This document shows positions 17,378 to 25,800 of a DNA stretch of 64,000 nt, piece by piece. The notes beneath the pieces are model-generated. The model worked only from the letters and a program-made list of their open reading frames with translations. It did not search any database and had not been told where the DNA came from. The position numbers were made by a program, and so were the translations under genes. This DNA comes from Collinsella sp. BA40 (GTDB lineage: Bacteria; Actinomycetota; Coriobacteriia; Coriobacteriales; Coriobacteriaceae). How positions within the stretch are numbered: the stretch's first letter is position 1; each line of letters begins with the position of its first letter. The stretch spans positions 60,441-124,440 of the forward strand of contig NZ_VOWY01000012.1 in NCBI RefSeq assembly GCF_008014645.1, written 5' to 3'.

Positions 17378-19180
17378 CTATGCTCGGAGCATGTCGCGCA
17401 CGTCGGCTACGATCTGCGCGATGGACATGCCGTGCTGCGCGAGCAGCTCTTCGGGGGCATAGCGGTCGGGGAAGCCCGGCGCCTTGGAGATGCCGTAGCA
17501 TTTCATGCGCAGCCCGGTGCGCGCGGCGACGGCGATGACCTGCTGGCCCCAGCCGCCTTCGACAACGCCGTCTTCAAGGGTGATGAGGACGCGGTGGGTG
17601 GAGGTGAGGCGGGCGAGCGCGGCGCGGTCGACGCTGCTGGCGAGCCGCGGGTTGACGACCGTGGGGGCGACGCCCAGCTCGGCTTCGACGGCGTCGGCGA
17701 TGCGCTCGGCGTAGGGGAGGAAATCCCCCAGGCCCATGATGGCGACCTCTGAGCCCGCCCGCACGGTTTGGTAGCGCGGGATGCTCCAGTCGATAGCCGT
17801 GCCGGCCGCGGGCGCCAGATCGGGGCGTGAGGCGACGCCGGTACCGGGGACGCGGATGAGCACGGGGTGCTCGCGCTGCTCGATGGCCCAGCCGAGCATG
17901 GCCAGGTACTCCTCCTGGCAGGTGGGGGCCAGCGTCACGAGGTTGGGCAGGTTGCCCAGCATGGAGAGGTCGAAGAAGCTCAAGTGCGTCTCGGCGGTGG
18001 TGCCGAAGATGGAGGCCCCGAAATCCAGAATGGTTGCCGGCGCGTTGTTGAGGCAGACGTCATGCCAGAGCTGATCGTAGCAGCGCTGCAGGAACACGCC
18101 GTAGACGCCGAACACGGGCGATGCGCCCTGCAGCGCGAGGGCGGCCGAGCAGGTGACGGCGTGCTCCTCGGCGATGCCCACGTCGACGAACCGGCTGCCG
18201 GCTTTCGCGCGTCGCTGCTGGTCGAAGCCCATGATGTAGGGCGTTGCCGCGTTGAGCACGCAGACGCTCGGGTCGCGTTCGATGGCATCCATGAGGAAGG
18301 CGCCGGTTATCTCGGCATAGGTGTTGGGGGCTCCGTGCGCTCCGGCGGGCTGCATCGAATCGAGGTCGAACGGCCCCACGTGATGCCAGCGCTCGGGGTT
18401 TTCCTCGGCGGCGGCGAATCCCGCTCCCTTGCGCGTGTGCACGTGCAGGACGACCGGATGCGCGGCGTCGCGCAGCTCCTCGAGTGCGTCGACGAGCGCT
18501 TGGACATCGTTGCCGCGCTCGACGTAGCGGTAGTCGAGTCCCAGGGCGCGGAAGGGGTTGTCGGCTGCCTGTCCGTTCGTGGCGCGCAGCTCGGCCAGGC
18601 GCCTGTAGAGGCCGCCGTGGTTCTCGGCGATGGATTGGTCGTTGTCGTTGATGACGATGACCATGCCGGTATCGAGCTCGCCCGCGGCGTCGAGGCCCTC
18701 GAAGGCCAGGCCGCCCGAGAGCGCGCCGTCGCCGATGACGGCTACCACGCGGTATGTTTCGTGCGCGAGGTCGCGCGCCATGGCGATGCCGCAGGCGAGG
18801 CTGACCGATGTGGAGGTGTGGCCCATGGAGAACAGGTCGTATTCGGACTCGCGCGGATTGGCGAACCCCGATGCCTCGTCCGCGCGGTCGCGATCGAGGA
18901 AGGCGGCGGCGCGCCCGGTGAGCATCTTGTGCGCATAGGTTTGGTGCGAGACGTCGAAGACGATGCGGTCGCGCGGGGCGTCGAACACGTGGTGCAGGGC
19001 GACCGTGAGCTCGACCGCGGCGAGGTTGGATGCGACGTGCCCGCCCTCGCGCGCACAGTACGCGAGGATCGCGTGGCGCAGCTCGGAACAGAGCGTGACG
19101 AGCCCGGATGCGTCGAGGGCTTGCACGTCTGCAGGTGATGCAATGCGGTCCAAGATCATAGCGTTGCTTGTCGCTCCCAT
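17378..19180 (-). CDS. dxs: 1-deoxy-D-xylulose-5-phosphate synthase
   Basis: A transketolase-like enzyme of 600 residues (593 from an internal ATG at 19159) that condenses pyruvate and glyceraldehyde-3-phosphate, the first step of the MEP isoprenoid pathway. The ThDP motif is GDGALSGG to NDND in the first domain. The catalytic glutamate lies in DVGIAEEHAVTCS. The Pyr and C-terminal domains are intact (VITLEDGV-like segment VLITLEDGVVEGGWG). The start is uncertain: neither ATG has a strong site, and GGGAG lies 13 bases before 19159. It is monocistronic, ending near the feoAB terminator. Confidence 0.93.
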   Translation of the reverse strand: MGATSNAMILDRIASPADVQALDASGLVTLCSELRHAILAYCAREGGHVASNLAAVELTVALHHVFDAPRDRIVFDVSHQTYAHKMLTGRAAAFLDRDRADEASGFANPRESEYDLFSMGHTSTSVSLACGIAMARDLAHETYRVVAVIGDGALSGGLAFEGLDAAGELDTGMVIVINDNDQSIAENHGGLYRRLAELRATNGQAADNPFRALGLDYRYVERGNDVQALVDALEELRDAAHPVVLHVHTRKGAGFAAAEENPERWHHVGPFDLDSMQPAGAHGAPNTYAEITGAFLMDAIERDPSVCVLNAATPYIMGFDQQRRAKAGSRFVDVGIAEEHAVTCSAALALQGASPVFGVYGVFLQRCYDQLWHDVCLNNAPATILDFGASIFGTTAETHLSFFDLSMLGNLPNLVTLAPTCQEEYLAMLGWAIEQREHPVLIRVPGTGVASRPDLAPAAGTAIDWSIPRYQTVRAGSEVAIMGLGDFLPYAERIADAVEAELGVAPTVVNPRLASSVDRAALARLTSTHRVLITLEDGVVEGGWGQQVIAVAARTGLRMKCYGISKAPGFPDRYAPEELLAQHGMSIAQIVADVRDMLRA

Positions 19181-19574
19181 ACTCGTTGGATAGACAGCCG
19201 GCCGAGGCGCATCGCCATGCCCGGAGGCGTGGGCGCGCGGGCCGCCATGGATGGAATGACAAGTTTCTCACAGGTATCCTGGGCGCGTGACCAGATTGGT
19301 GCGCACCGGCGCCGTGACAAATTCACTCCACACCCAAATGTAGCCGTATGCATGGGAGCTTGCAATTGCCGTCCGTGAGCGGACGGGGAGCGGTAGTGCA
19401 TGTGAGCTGCGAAGACCAGGGGCGCTTCGCGTGGTTTCCATAAAAGGTTAGCTAAGGGAAACAAAATGACGCAAAGCTTGTGCCGTAGTGTAGGATAGGA
19501 CGAACAGATCTAGGACCGGACGTGGGGTCGCGACGCGCTACGGCGAGCCGGCCCGGCGATAGGGGGCGTGGCAT
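19181..19574. other. divergent intergenic region, dxs / ybjN-like
   Basis: About 390 bases with no gene that I can support. An extended -10-like element TGTAGGATAGG lies near 19490, matching one upstream of tex near 5265. No riboswitch consensus was recognised. Confidence 0.5.
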
Positions 19575-19994
19575 ATGTATGACAACTCGCTTGCGTTGAT
19601 GGGCAGCCTGCGCGATGCGGGCATCGATTATCGAAGCGATACGCCGATCGATGACGAGAACCTCGTCGATACCGTGCGCGTGGGATGGGAGGGCGCCCAT
19701 CTGCCGGCGACGACCATCTTGCTGCGCGTGAACGATCGAGGGGCGCATCTGGAGGTCGAGAACCTGGGATGCGTCGCCCCCGGTCTGCGCGCGCAGGCGC
19801 TCGAGCTGGTCAACGCGCTCAACGGCGCCTATCGCTGGGTGACGTTCGTGCTGGAGGACGACGGCCGCTTGAGCTGCTCGTCCGATGTGTTCCTGGTGCC
19901 CGAGGTGGCGGGCCTGTTCGGCATGGCCGCGATGGGCCGCATGTTCGACACGCTCGACGAGGTCTATCCGCGCGTGCGGGCGGTGCTGTGCTAG
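19575..19994 (+). CDS. YbjN-like domain protein
   Basis: A 139-residue small cytoplasmic protein with the YbjN-like (type III chaperone-like) fold signature: a central LELVNALNGAYRWVTFVLED followed by GRLSCSSDVFLVPEV, and a C-terminal helix ending MFDTLDEVYPRV. YbjN proteins are linked to stress and motility regulation, but the molecular function is not established. Start ATG at 19575 follows GATAGGGGG. It precedes the ZIP transporter by 90 bases. Family assignment is by pattern only. Confidence 0.7.
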   Translation: MYDNSLALMGSLRDAGIDYRSDTPIDDENLVDTVRVGWEGAHLPATTILLRVNDRGAHLEVENLGCVAPGLRAQALELVNALNGAYRWVTFVLEDDGRLSCSSDVFLVPEVAGLFGMAAMGRMFDTLDEVYPRVRAVLC

Positions 19995-20084
19995 CAGCTC
20001 GGGCTGCCGATGCGGACGGCGCGTGGACATGTGCCGCGACGGGTCCGTTGTACGTGAAAACCGTGCTTCGAAGGAGGCGTTACG

Positions 20085-20894
20085 ATGACCGATACATTTG
20101 GACAGGCGTTGCTGTGGGCGGCGATGGGTTGCGGCTTCACCTGGCTCATGACCACCGCGGGCGCCGCGATGGTATTTTTCTTCCGCAGCGACCGGAGATT
20201 CATGCACCACATCTTCTTGGGCTTCGCTGCAGGCGTCATGATCGCGGCCTCGGTGTGGTCGCTGCTCAATCCGGCGATCGAGCAAGCCGAGGAGCTCGGG
20301 CAGATCGGTTGGATTCCCGCGGCGGGCGGTTTCTTGCTGGGCGTCGCCTTCCTGTTCGCGCTCGATACCTTCCTGCCGCATCTGCATCCCGAGAGCGCGG
20401 AGCCCGAGGGCGTGCGGACGAGCTGGAAGCGCACGACGCTGCTGGTCTCTGCCGTCACGCTGCACAACATTCCCGAGGGGATGAGCGTGGGCCTGCTGTT
20501 CGCCATGGCCGCCCAGGCCACCGGTGCGGCTTCCGACGCCTATCTGGGCATGGCGATCGCGTTGGCCGTGGGGATGGGGCTGCAGAACTTCCCGGAGGGC
20601 GCCGCCGTATCGCTGCCGCTTGCGCGCGAGGGCATGGGCCGGGGCAAGGCGTTTCTCATGGGGAGCCTGTCGGGCATCGTGGAGCCGGTCTTCGGCATCG
20701 CGGTGGTGCTGGCGGCTGGCTGGATCACGCCGTTCATGCCGTGGATGCTCGCGTTCGCCGCGGGTGCCATGATCTACGTCGTGGTCGAGGAGCTCATTCC
20801 CGAAGCGCACCTGGGGGAGCACTCCAACGTGGGCACGCTGGGCGTGATCGCCGGATTCGTGTTGATGATGGTGCTGGACGTGGCGCTGGGCTAG
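20085..20894 (+). CDS. ZIP family divalent metal transporter (GufA type)
   Basis: A 269-residue inner membrane protein with about eight helices. The binuclear metal-binding signatures of ZIP proteins are present as HNIPEGMSVG in helix 4 and NFPEGAAVS in helix 5, and VVVEELIPEAH follows. It probably imports Zn2+ or other divalent cations. The start ATG at 20085 has AAGGAGG. The length is typical of GufA-type ZIPs. It lies between the ybjN-like gene and a HAD phosphatase gene with its own promoter-like element. Confidence 0.9.
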   Translation: MTDTFGQALLWAAMGCGFTWLMTTAGAAMVFFFRSDRRFMHHIFLGFAAGVMIAASVWSLLNPAIEQAEELGQIGWIPAAGGFLLGVAFLFALDTFLPHLHPESAEPEGVRTSWKRTTLLVSAVTLHNIPEGMSVGLLFAMAAQATGAASDAYLGMAIALAVGMGLQNFPEGAAVSLPLAREGMGRGKAFLMGSLSGIVEPVFGIAVVLAAGWITPFMPWMLAFAAGAMIYVVVEELIPEAHLGEHSNVGTLGVIAGFVLMMVLDVALG

Positions 20895-20984
20895 GGTGCG
20901 GACCGGAACCGCTCTCGTCTTTTGCCTTGGGATGGCGATACCGCGCCCTATCGTCCGGCGGCGTGCATCGCCGGGGCCTTGCCG

Positions 20985-21001
20985 TATCATGGGTGGAGAA
21001 T
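20985..21001 (+). promoter_or_regulatory. putative -10 with conserved GGGTGG flank (HAD gene)
   Basis: TATCATGGGTGGAGAA, the second copy of the motif described at 14614. The start codon of the HAD gene is 41 bases downstream of the hexamer. Confidence 0.45.
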
Positions 21002-21030
21002 CGCGACGCGTGCTGCAGGAGGATGAACGC

Positions 21031-21903
21031 ATGATCAAGCTGTTTGCCAGCGACCTCGATGGAACGCTGCTCAATCTTGCCCATATGATGGACCCGGCCA
21101 TCCGCTCGGCGCTGAAGGCCGTCACCGCTTCCGGCACCCATTTCGCCGTGGCGACGGGGCGCACCATGCGCTCGACCGACGACTTCGGATTTCGAGGCGT
21201 GCCGATCGAGGCGGTCTGCTCCAACGGCGCGATCGTGCTCGATCGGTCGGGCCGCGCGATCAAGAGCTATCCCATCGACCCGGTGTTCCTGAAGGAGCTC
21301 GTCGAAGCGTTTCCAGGCGCGTGCCTGGAGTGCGTAGGGCTCGATCGCACGTATGTGACCGGCTCCTTCGAGGACCTGATGTCCGGTTTCGTGGCGAAGG
21401 GCGGCGTCGCCTCCCAGGTGAAGATGGCTGCGCTGCGCATCCGCCGTCGTCAGATGCGATCCGATTGCGTGTTCGGCCAGGGCGCCGACGACGTCGTGGC
21501 GCATGATATCTGCAAGGTGAACGCCCGCGTCGCGGACCCCGGTCTCGAGGCGGAGCTCAAGGCCTTTCTGGCCGAGCATGAGCGCGAGGCTACCAATGCG
21601 CCGTTCAACCCCGTGATGTTCGAGATCACGGCCGCCGGCGTCGACAAGGGCGCTGCGCTCGAATGGCTTGCCGGCTACCTGGGTATCGAGCCCTCCGAGG
21701 TCGCCGTCTACGGGGACGGCGGTAACGATGTCGCGATGCTCGAGCGCTTCGAGCATGCCTACGCTACGGGCAACGGTGCCGACGACGCCAAGCGCGCTGC
21801 CGGCAACGTGATCGGCAGCTGCGCGGCGTACGCGGTGCCGCGGCACATGGTCGCGACGGTTCGCGCGCAGGGGGCGGTTGGCGCGTACACGCGCATCGAC
21901 TAG
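21031..21903 (+). CDS. Cof-type HAD superfamily hydrolase
   Basis: A 290-residue HAD phosphatase with a C2-type cap, like YidA/Cof. Motif I is FASDLDGTLL near the N-terminus, motif II is FAVATGRT and motif IV is YGDGGNDVAMLE. Such enzymes dephosphorylate sugar phosphates or other small phosphates in the cytoplasm. ATG 21031 is chosen because GCAGGAGG lies 8 bases upstream; the longer frame begins in non-coding sequence. A 14-bp hairpin follows at 21934. Confidence 0.88.
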   Translation: MIKLFASDLDGTLLNLAHMMDPAIRSALKAVTASGTHFAVATGRTMRSTDDFGFRGVPIEAVCSNGAIVLDRSGRAIKSYPIDPVFLKELVEAFPGACLECVGLDRTYVTGSFEDLMSGFVAKGGVASQVKMAALRIRRRQMRSDCVFGQGADDVVAHDICKVNARVADPGLEAELKAFLAEHEREATNAPFNPVMFEITAAGVDKGAALEWLAGYLGIEPSEVAVYGDGGNDVAMLERFEHAYATGNGADDAKRAAGNVIGSCAAYAVPRHMVATVRAQGAVGAYTRID

Positions 21904-21933
21904 CCTCGCATCCCCCTGCTCCATATCGCTTTT

Positions 21934-21984
21934 CAGCGCCCCGCCTCAAATTGGTGCCTGTCCCTATTTCGAGGCGGGGCGCTG
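21934..21984 (+). terminator. hairpin after the HAD gene
   Basis: Perfect 14-bp stem CAGCGCCCCGCCTC / GAGGCGGGGCGCTG. The 23-base loop reads AAATTGGTGCCTGTCCCTAT and onward, unusually AT-rich and specific for a terminator loop. TGTGTTG follows instead of a T-run. Confidence 0.65.
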
Positions 21985-22024
21985 TGTGTTGATATGCCAC
22001 TCGTTTTATGGGGAAAACGAGACG

Positions 22025-22072
22025 GTGCAATGTTCATTCACACACTGTGCAATAATGCTCGAACAGTGCAAT
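22025..22072 (+). promoter_or_regulatory. three GTGCAAT direct repeats upstream of tetR-type gene
   Basis: GTGCAAT occurs at 22025, 22047 and 22066 (22 and 19 base spacing, about two helical turns). Between the first and the third lies an inverted pair TGTTC / GAACA. This looks like an operator/promoter region for the TetR gene and the following activase gene, probably autoregulated. The binding protein is inferred. Confidence 0.5.
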
Positions 22073-22097
22073 AGCCTTACAACTCAGAAAGGGGCGC

Positions 22098-22832
22098 GTG
22101 ACGTTGGAAGTCCAAGCCGCCCAGAAATGCGACCGCCGTTCGCTTCGCTCGCAGCGCATGCTGCGCGATGCGCTCGCTGCGGAAATCGCCGAGACGGGTG
22201 ACCTGTCGCGCGTGACGGTCGCGGCGCTCACCGACCGCGCGGGCCTCACGCGCCGCACGTTCTACAGCCACTATAAGGACATCCCCGATTTCATCGAGCG
22301 CGTGGAGGAAACGGTGCTCGATGAGGTGCGCGTGTACGTGGACGCCATCGCGGCAGCCACCCTGGAGGACCTGTACGAGCGCATCGACGTGGCGGAGCCC
22401 GCGTCGGGATCGGTGGAGCTGCTCACCTATCTCAAAGACAACGGCGACCTTATCGGCGCGCTGCTGGGGCCGGGCGGCGACCCCGCCTTCATCGAGAAGG
22501 TCCTCGATCTGGCGCGCGCGGTCGTGTCGGGCCGCATGCAGACGGGCATCCTCCCGTCGGCCCTGGGGACGTTCTTCGACTACTACCTCAGCTCCGTGAT
22601 CGCATCCGAGGTGGGCATCGTGCAGCGCTGGTTTCAAAACGGCCTCAAGGAGAGCCCGCGCACCATGGCGTGCATCATGACCGTGGTGGCGTTCGTGCGC
22701 CCGGGCGACCTCTACGGGAAGCCCATCGATATCAACGTTCCCGCCTACGGGCTGCGCCTCATGAATATGAAGGTCGCCGAACCCCCGGCTGCATCCGAAG
22801 ACGTGGCCGCGAGGCACGAGGAAGGGCATTAA
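22098..22832 (+). CDS. TetR/AcrR family transcriptional regulator
   Basis: A 244-residue DNA-binding regulator. The N-terminal TetR helix-turn-helix is at about residues 30-65 (VTVAALTDRAGLTRRTFYSH, then YKDIPDFIERVEE). The ligand-binding C-terminal domain is about 180 residues, of no assignable ligand class. The GTG start at 22098 follows AAAGGGG. Its stop is 2 bases from the next start, so it is co-transcribed with the large activase gene and likely controls it. Three GTGCAAT repeats upstream are candidate operators. Confidence 0.88.
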   Translation: MTLEVQAAQKCDRRSLRSQRMLRDALAAEIAETGDLSRVTVAALTDRAGLTRRTFYSHYKDIPDFIERVEETVLDEVRVYVDAIAAATLEDLYERIDVAEPASGSVELLTYLKDNGDLIGALLGPGGDPAFIEKVLDLARAVVSGRMQTGILPSALGTFFDYYLSSVIASEVGIVQRWFQNGLKESPRTMACIMTVVAFVRPGDLYGKPIDINVPAYGLRLMNMKVAEPPAASEDVAARHEEGH

Positions 22833-22834
22833 CC

Positions 22835-25800
22835 ATGGCAGAAGCTATCAATTCCACGCTGTCCGACGGCGCTATCTGGAACCCGCAAAACGCGGCGGGT
22901 CCGCTGCACCTGGGCATCGACGTGGGCTCTACAACCGTGAAGCTCGCGGTGCTCGACGACGAGAACAGGATCGTCTACGCCAAGTACCAGCGCCATCACA
23001 CCGACGTGCGCGCCTGCGCGCGCGATCTGTTCGCGGGCGCCGCGGCCGTGCTGGGCGATGCCCAGATGACCTGCGCGATCACCGGCTCGGGCGGCCTGCT
23101 GCTGGCGCAGTGGCTCGGCCTCGAGTTCGTCCAGGAGGTCATCGCGTCCAAGCGCGCGGTGGAAACCCTCATTCCGCAGACGGATGTCGCCATCGAGTTG
23201 GGCGGCGAGGACGCCAAGATCATCTACTTCGACTCGGGTATCGAGCAGCGCATGAACGGCACGTGCGCGGGCGGCACCGGCGCGTTCATCGACCAGATGG
23301 CCACCCTGCTGCATACCGATGCGAGCGGCTTGAACGAGCTGGCCGCCAACGCAACCACCATCTATCCCATCGCGAGCCGTTGCGGCGTGTTCGCCAAGAC
23401 CGACGTGCAGCCGCTGCTCAACGAGGGCGCCCGCCCCGAGGACGTGGCCGCGTCGATCTTCCAAGCCGTGGTCACGCAGACCATCTCGGGCTTGGCGTGC
23501 GGCCGTCCCATCCGTGGCTACGTGGCGTTTCTGGGCGGTCCGCTGCAGTACCTCTCCGAGCTGCGCCGTCGCTTCTACCTTACGCTCGAGCTGGACGAAG
23601 AGCATCGCATCGTCCCGGAGAACGCGCACCTGTTCGTGGCGTCGGGCGCCGCGATGGCGCACGAGTCCGATGCGCTTGCCACGTTCGACCAGCTCATCAC
23701 CGCTATCGATGCGCTGGGTGACACGCAGGGCTCCGAGGTCGAGCGCCTTCCGGCGCTGTTTGCGGGCGAGGCGGATCTCGCCGAGTTCAAGGCCCGTCAC
23801 GACGCCGAGGTGGTTCCGCGCGGCGACCTGTCCACCTATGCGGGCGGGCGCGTGTTCATCGGCCTCGATGCCGGTTCGACCACGATGAAGGCGGCCATGG
23901 TGGGCGAGGACGGCCAGCTGCTGCACACCTGGTACGGCAACAACAACGGCGACATCCTGGGCACCGCCAAGCTCATCATGGCCGATTTCTACCAGCATAT
24001 GCCCGCCGGCGCGCGCATCGGGCACGTGACCACCACGGGCTACGGCGAGGCGCTGCTCATCGAGGCCCTGAAGGCCGACTCGGGCGAGATCGAGACCGTC
24101 GCGCACCTGCGCGGCGCCCGCGCCTTCCTGCCGGGCGTCGAGTTCATCCTCGACATCGGCGGTCAGGATATGAAGTGCCTGCGCGTGCGCGACGGCGTGA
24201 TCGAGCACATCATGCTCAACGAGGCGTGTTCCTCGGGCTGCGGCAGCTTCATCGAGAGCTTCGCGGTCTCGATGAACATGGACGTGCGCGCGTTCGCGGC
24301 CGAGGCCGTGGAGGCCAAGGCGCCGGTCGACCTGGGCAGCCGCTGCACCGTGTTCATGAACTCCCGCGTCAAGCAAGCGCAGAAAGAGGGTGCCACGGTG
24401 GGCGACATCGCCGCCGGCCTGTCGTACTCCGTCATCAAGAACGCGCTGTTCAAGGTCATCAAGCTGCGCGATCCGCACGAGATCGGCACGCAGGTGATCG
24501 TGCAGGGCGGCACCTTCATGTCCGATGCCACGCTGCGCGCGTTCGAGCAGCTCACGGGCGTGCATGCCGTACGTCCCGATATCGCGGGCTGCATGGGCGC
24601 CTACGGAGCGGCGCTGCTGGCGCGCGACCGCGCCGGCGCGACCGGCATCTCGACGGTGCTCTCCGCCGACGAGATCGCCGCGCTCACCGTGACGCAGCGC
24701 CATGCGCGTTGCGGCCGCTGCTCCAACAACTGCCAGCTCACCATCAACGATTTCGGTGGGGGCAGGCGCTTCATCACCGGCAACCGCTGCGAGAAGGGCG
24801 CCGGCCACCGCACGCGCAAGAGCGAGGCGCCCAATCTGTTTGCCAAGAAGAACGACCTGCTGTTCAACCGCGAGTCGCTGCCGGCATCCGATGCGCCGCG
24901 CGGCACGGTGGGCATCCCGCGCGCGCTCAACATGTACGAGAACTATCCGTTCTGGCATACGTTCTTCACGCATCTGGGCTTCTCGGTGGTGCTGTCGGAC
25001 AACTCCAGCAAGAAGACGTACGAGGCGGGCATCGAGTCCATGCCGTCGGAGAGCGTGTGCTATCCGGCCAAGCTCAGCCACGGCCACATCATGAACCTCA
25101 TCGAGAAGGATCCCGATTTCATCTGGATGCCGTGCGTGCGCTGGGAGCGCAAGGAGGACCCCACGGCGGGCAACTGCTACAACTGCCCCATCGTGATGAG
25201 CTATCCTACGGCGCTTGGCTTGAACATCGATGAGATCGGCGAGAAGCACATCGAGTTCATGTACCCGTTCGTGCCGTACCACGATAAGATCGAGCTGAAG
25301 CGCCGTCTGTACGAGCTCATCGCGGTTGAGCGCGTGGCCGACGCCGAGGCGGGCCGTGGGCGCGTGCGCGGGCCCAAGATCACCCGCACCGAGATCGACG
25401 CCGCCGTCAACGCGGCGTACGAGGAGGACGCGCGCTTCCATAAGCAGATCCAGACCATGGGCGAGGAGGCCGTGAAGTGGATCGAGGACAACGGCGGGCA
25501 CGGCATCGTGCTGGCCGGCCGTCCCTACCACAACGACCCCGAGATCAACCATGCGCTGCCCGAGCTCATCTCGAGCTTCGGCTTCGCGGTGCTCACCGAG
25601 GACTCGGTGGCGCATCTGGTGAAGCCCGAGCGCCCCATCCGCGTGGTCGACCAGTGGATGTTCCACAGCCGCCTGTATGCCGCCGCGCGCTTCGTTACCA
25701 TGCGCAACGACCTGGATCTGGTGCAGATGAACTCGTTCGGCTGCGGCCTGGACGCGCTCACCACCGACCAGGTACAGGAGATCTTGGAGGCGTCCGGCAA

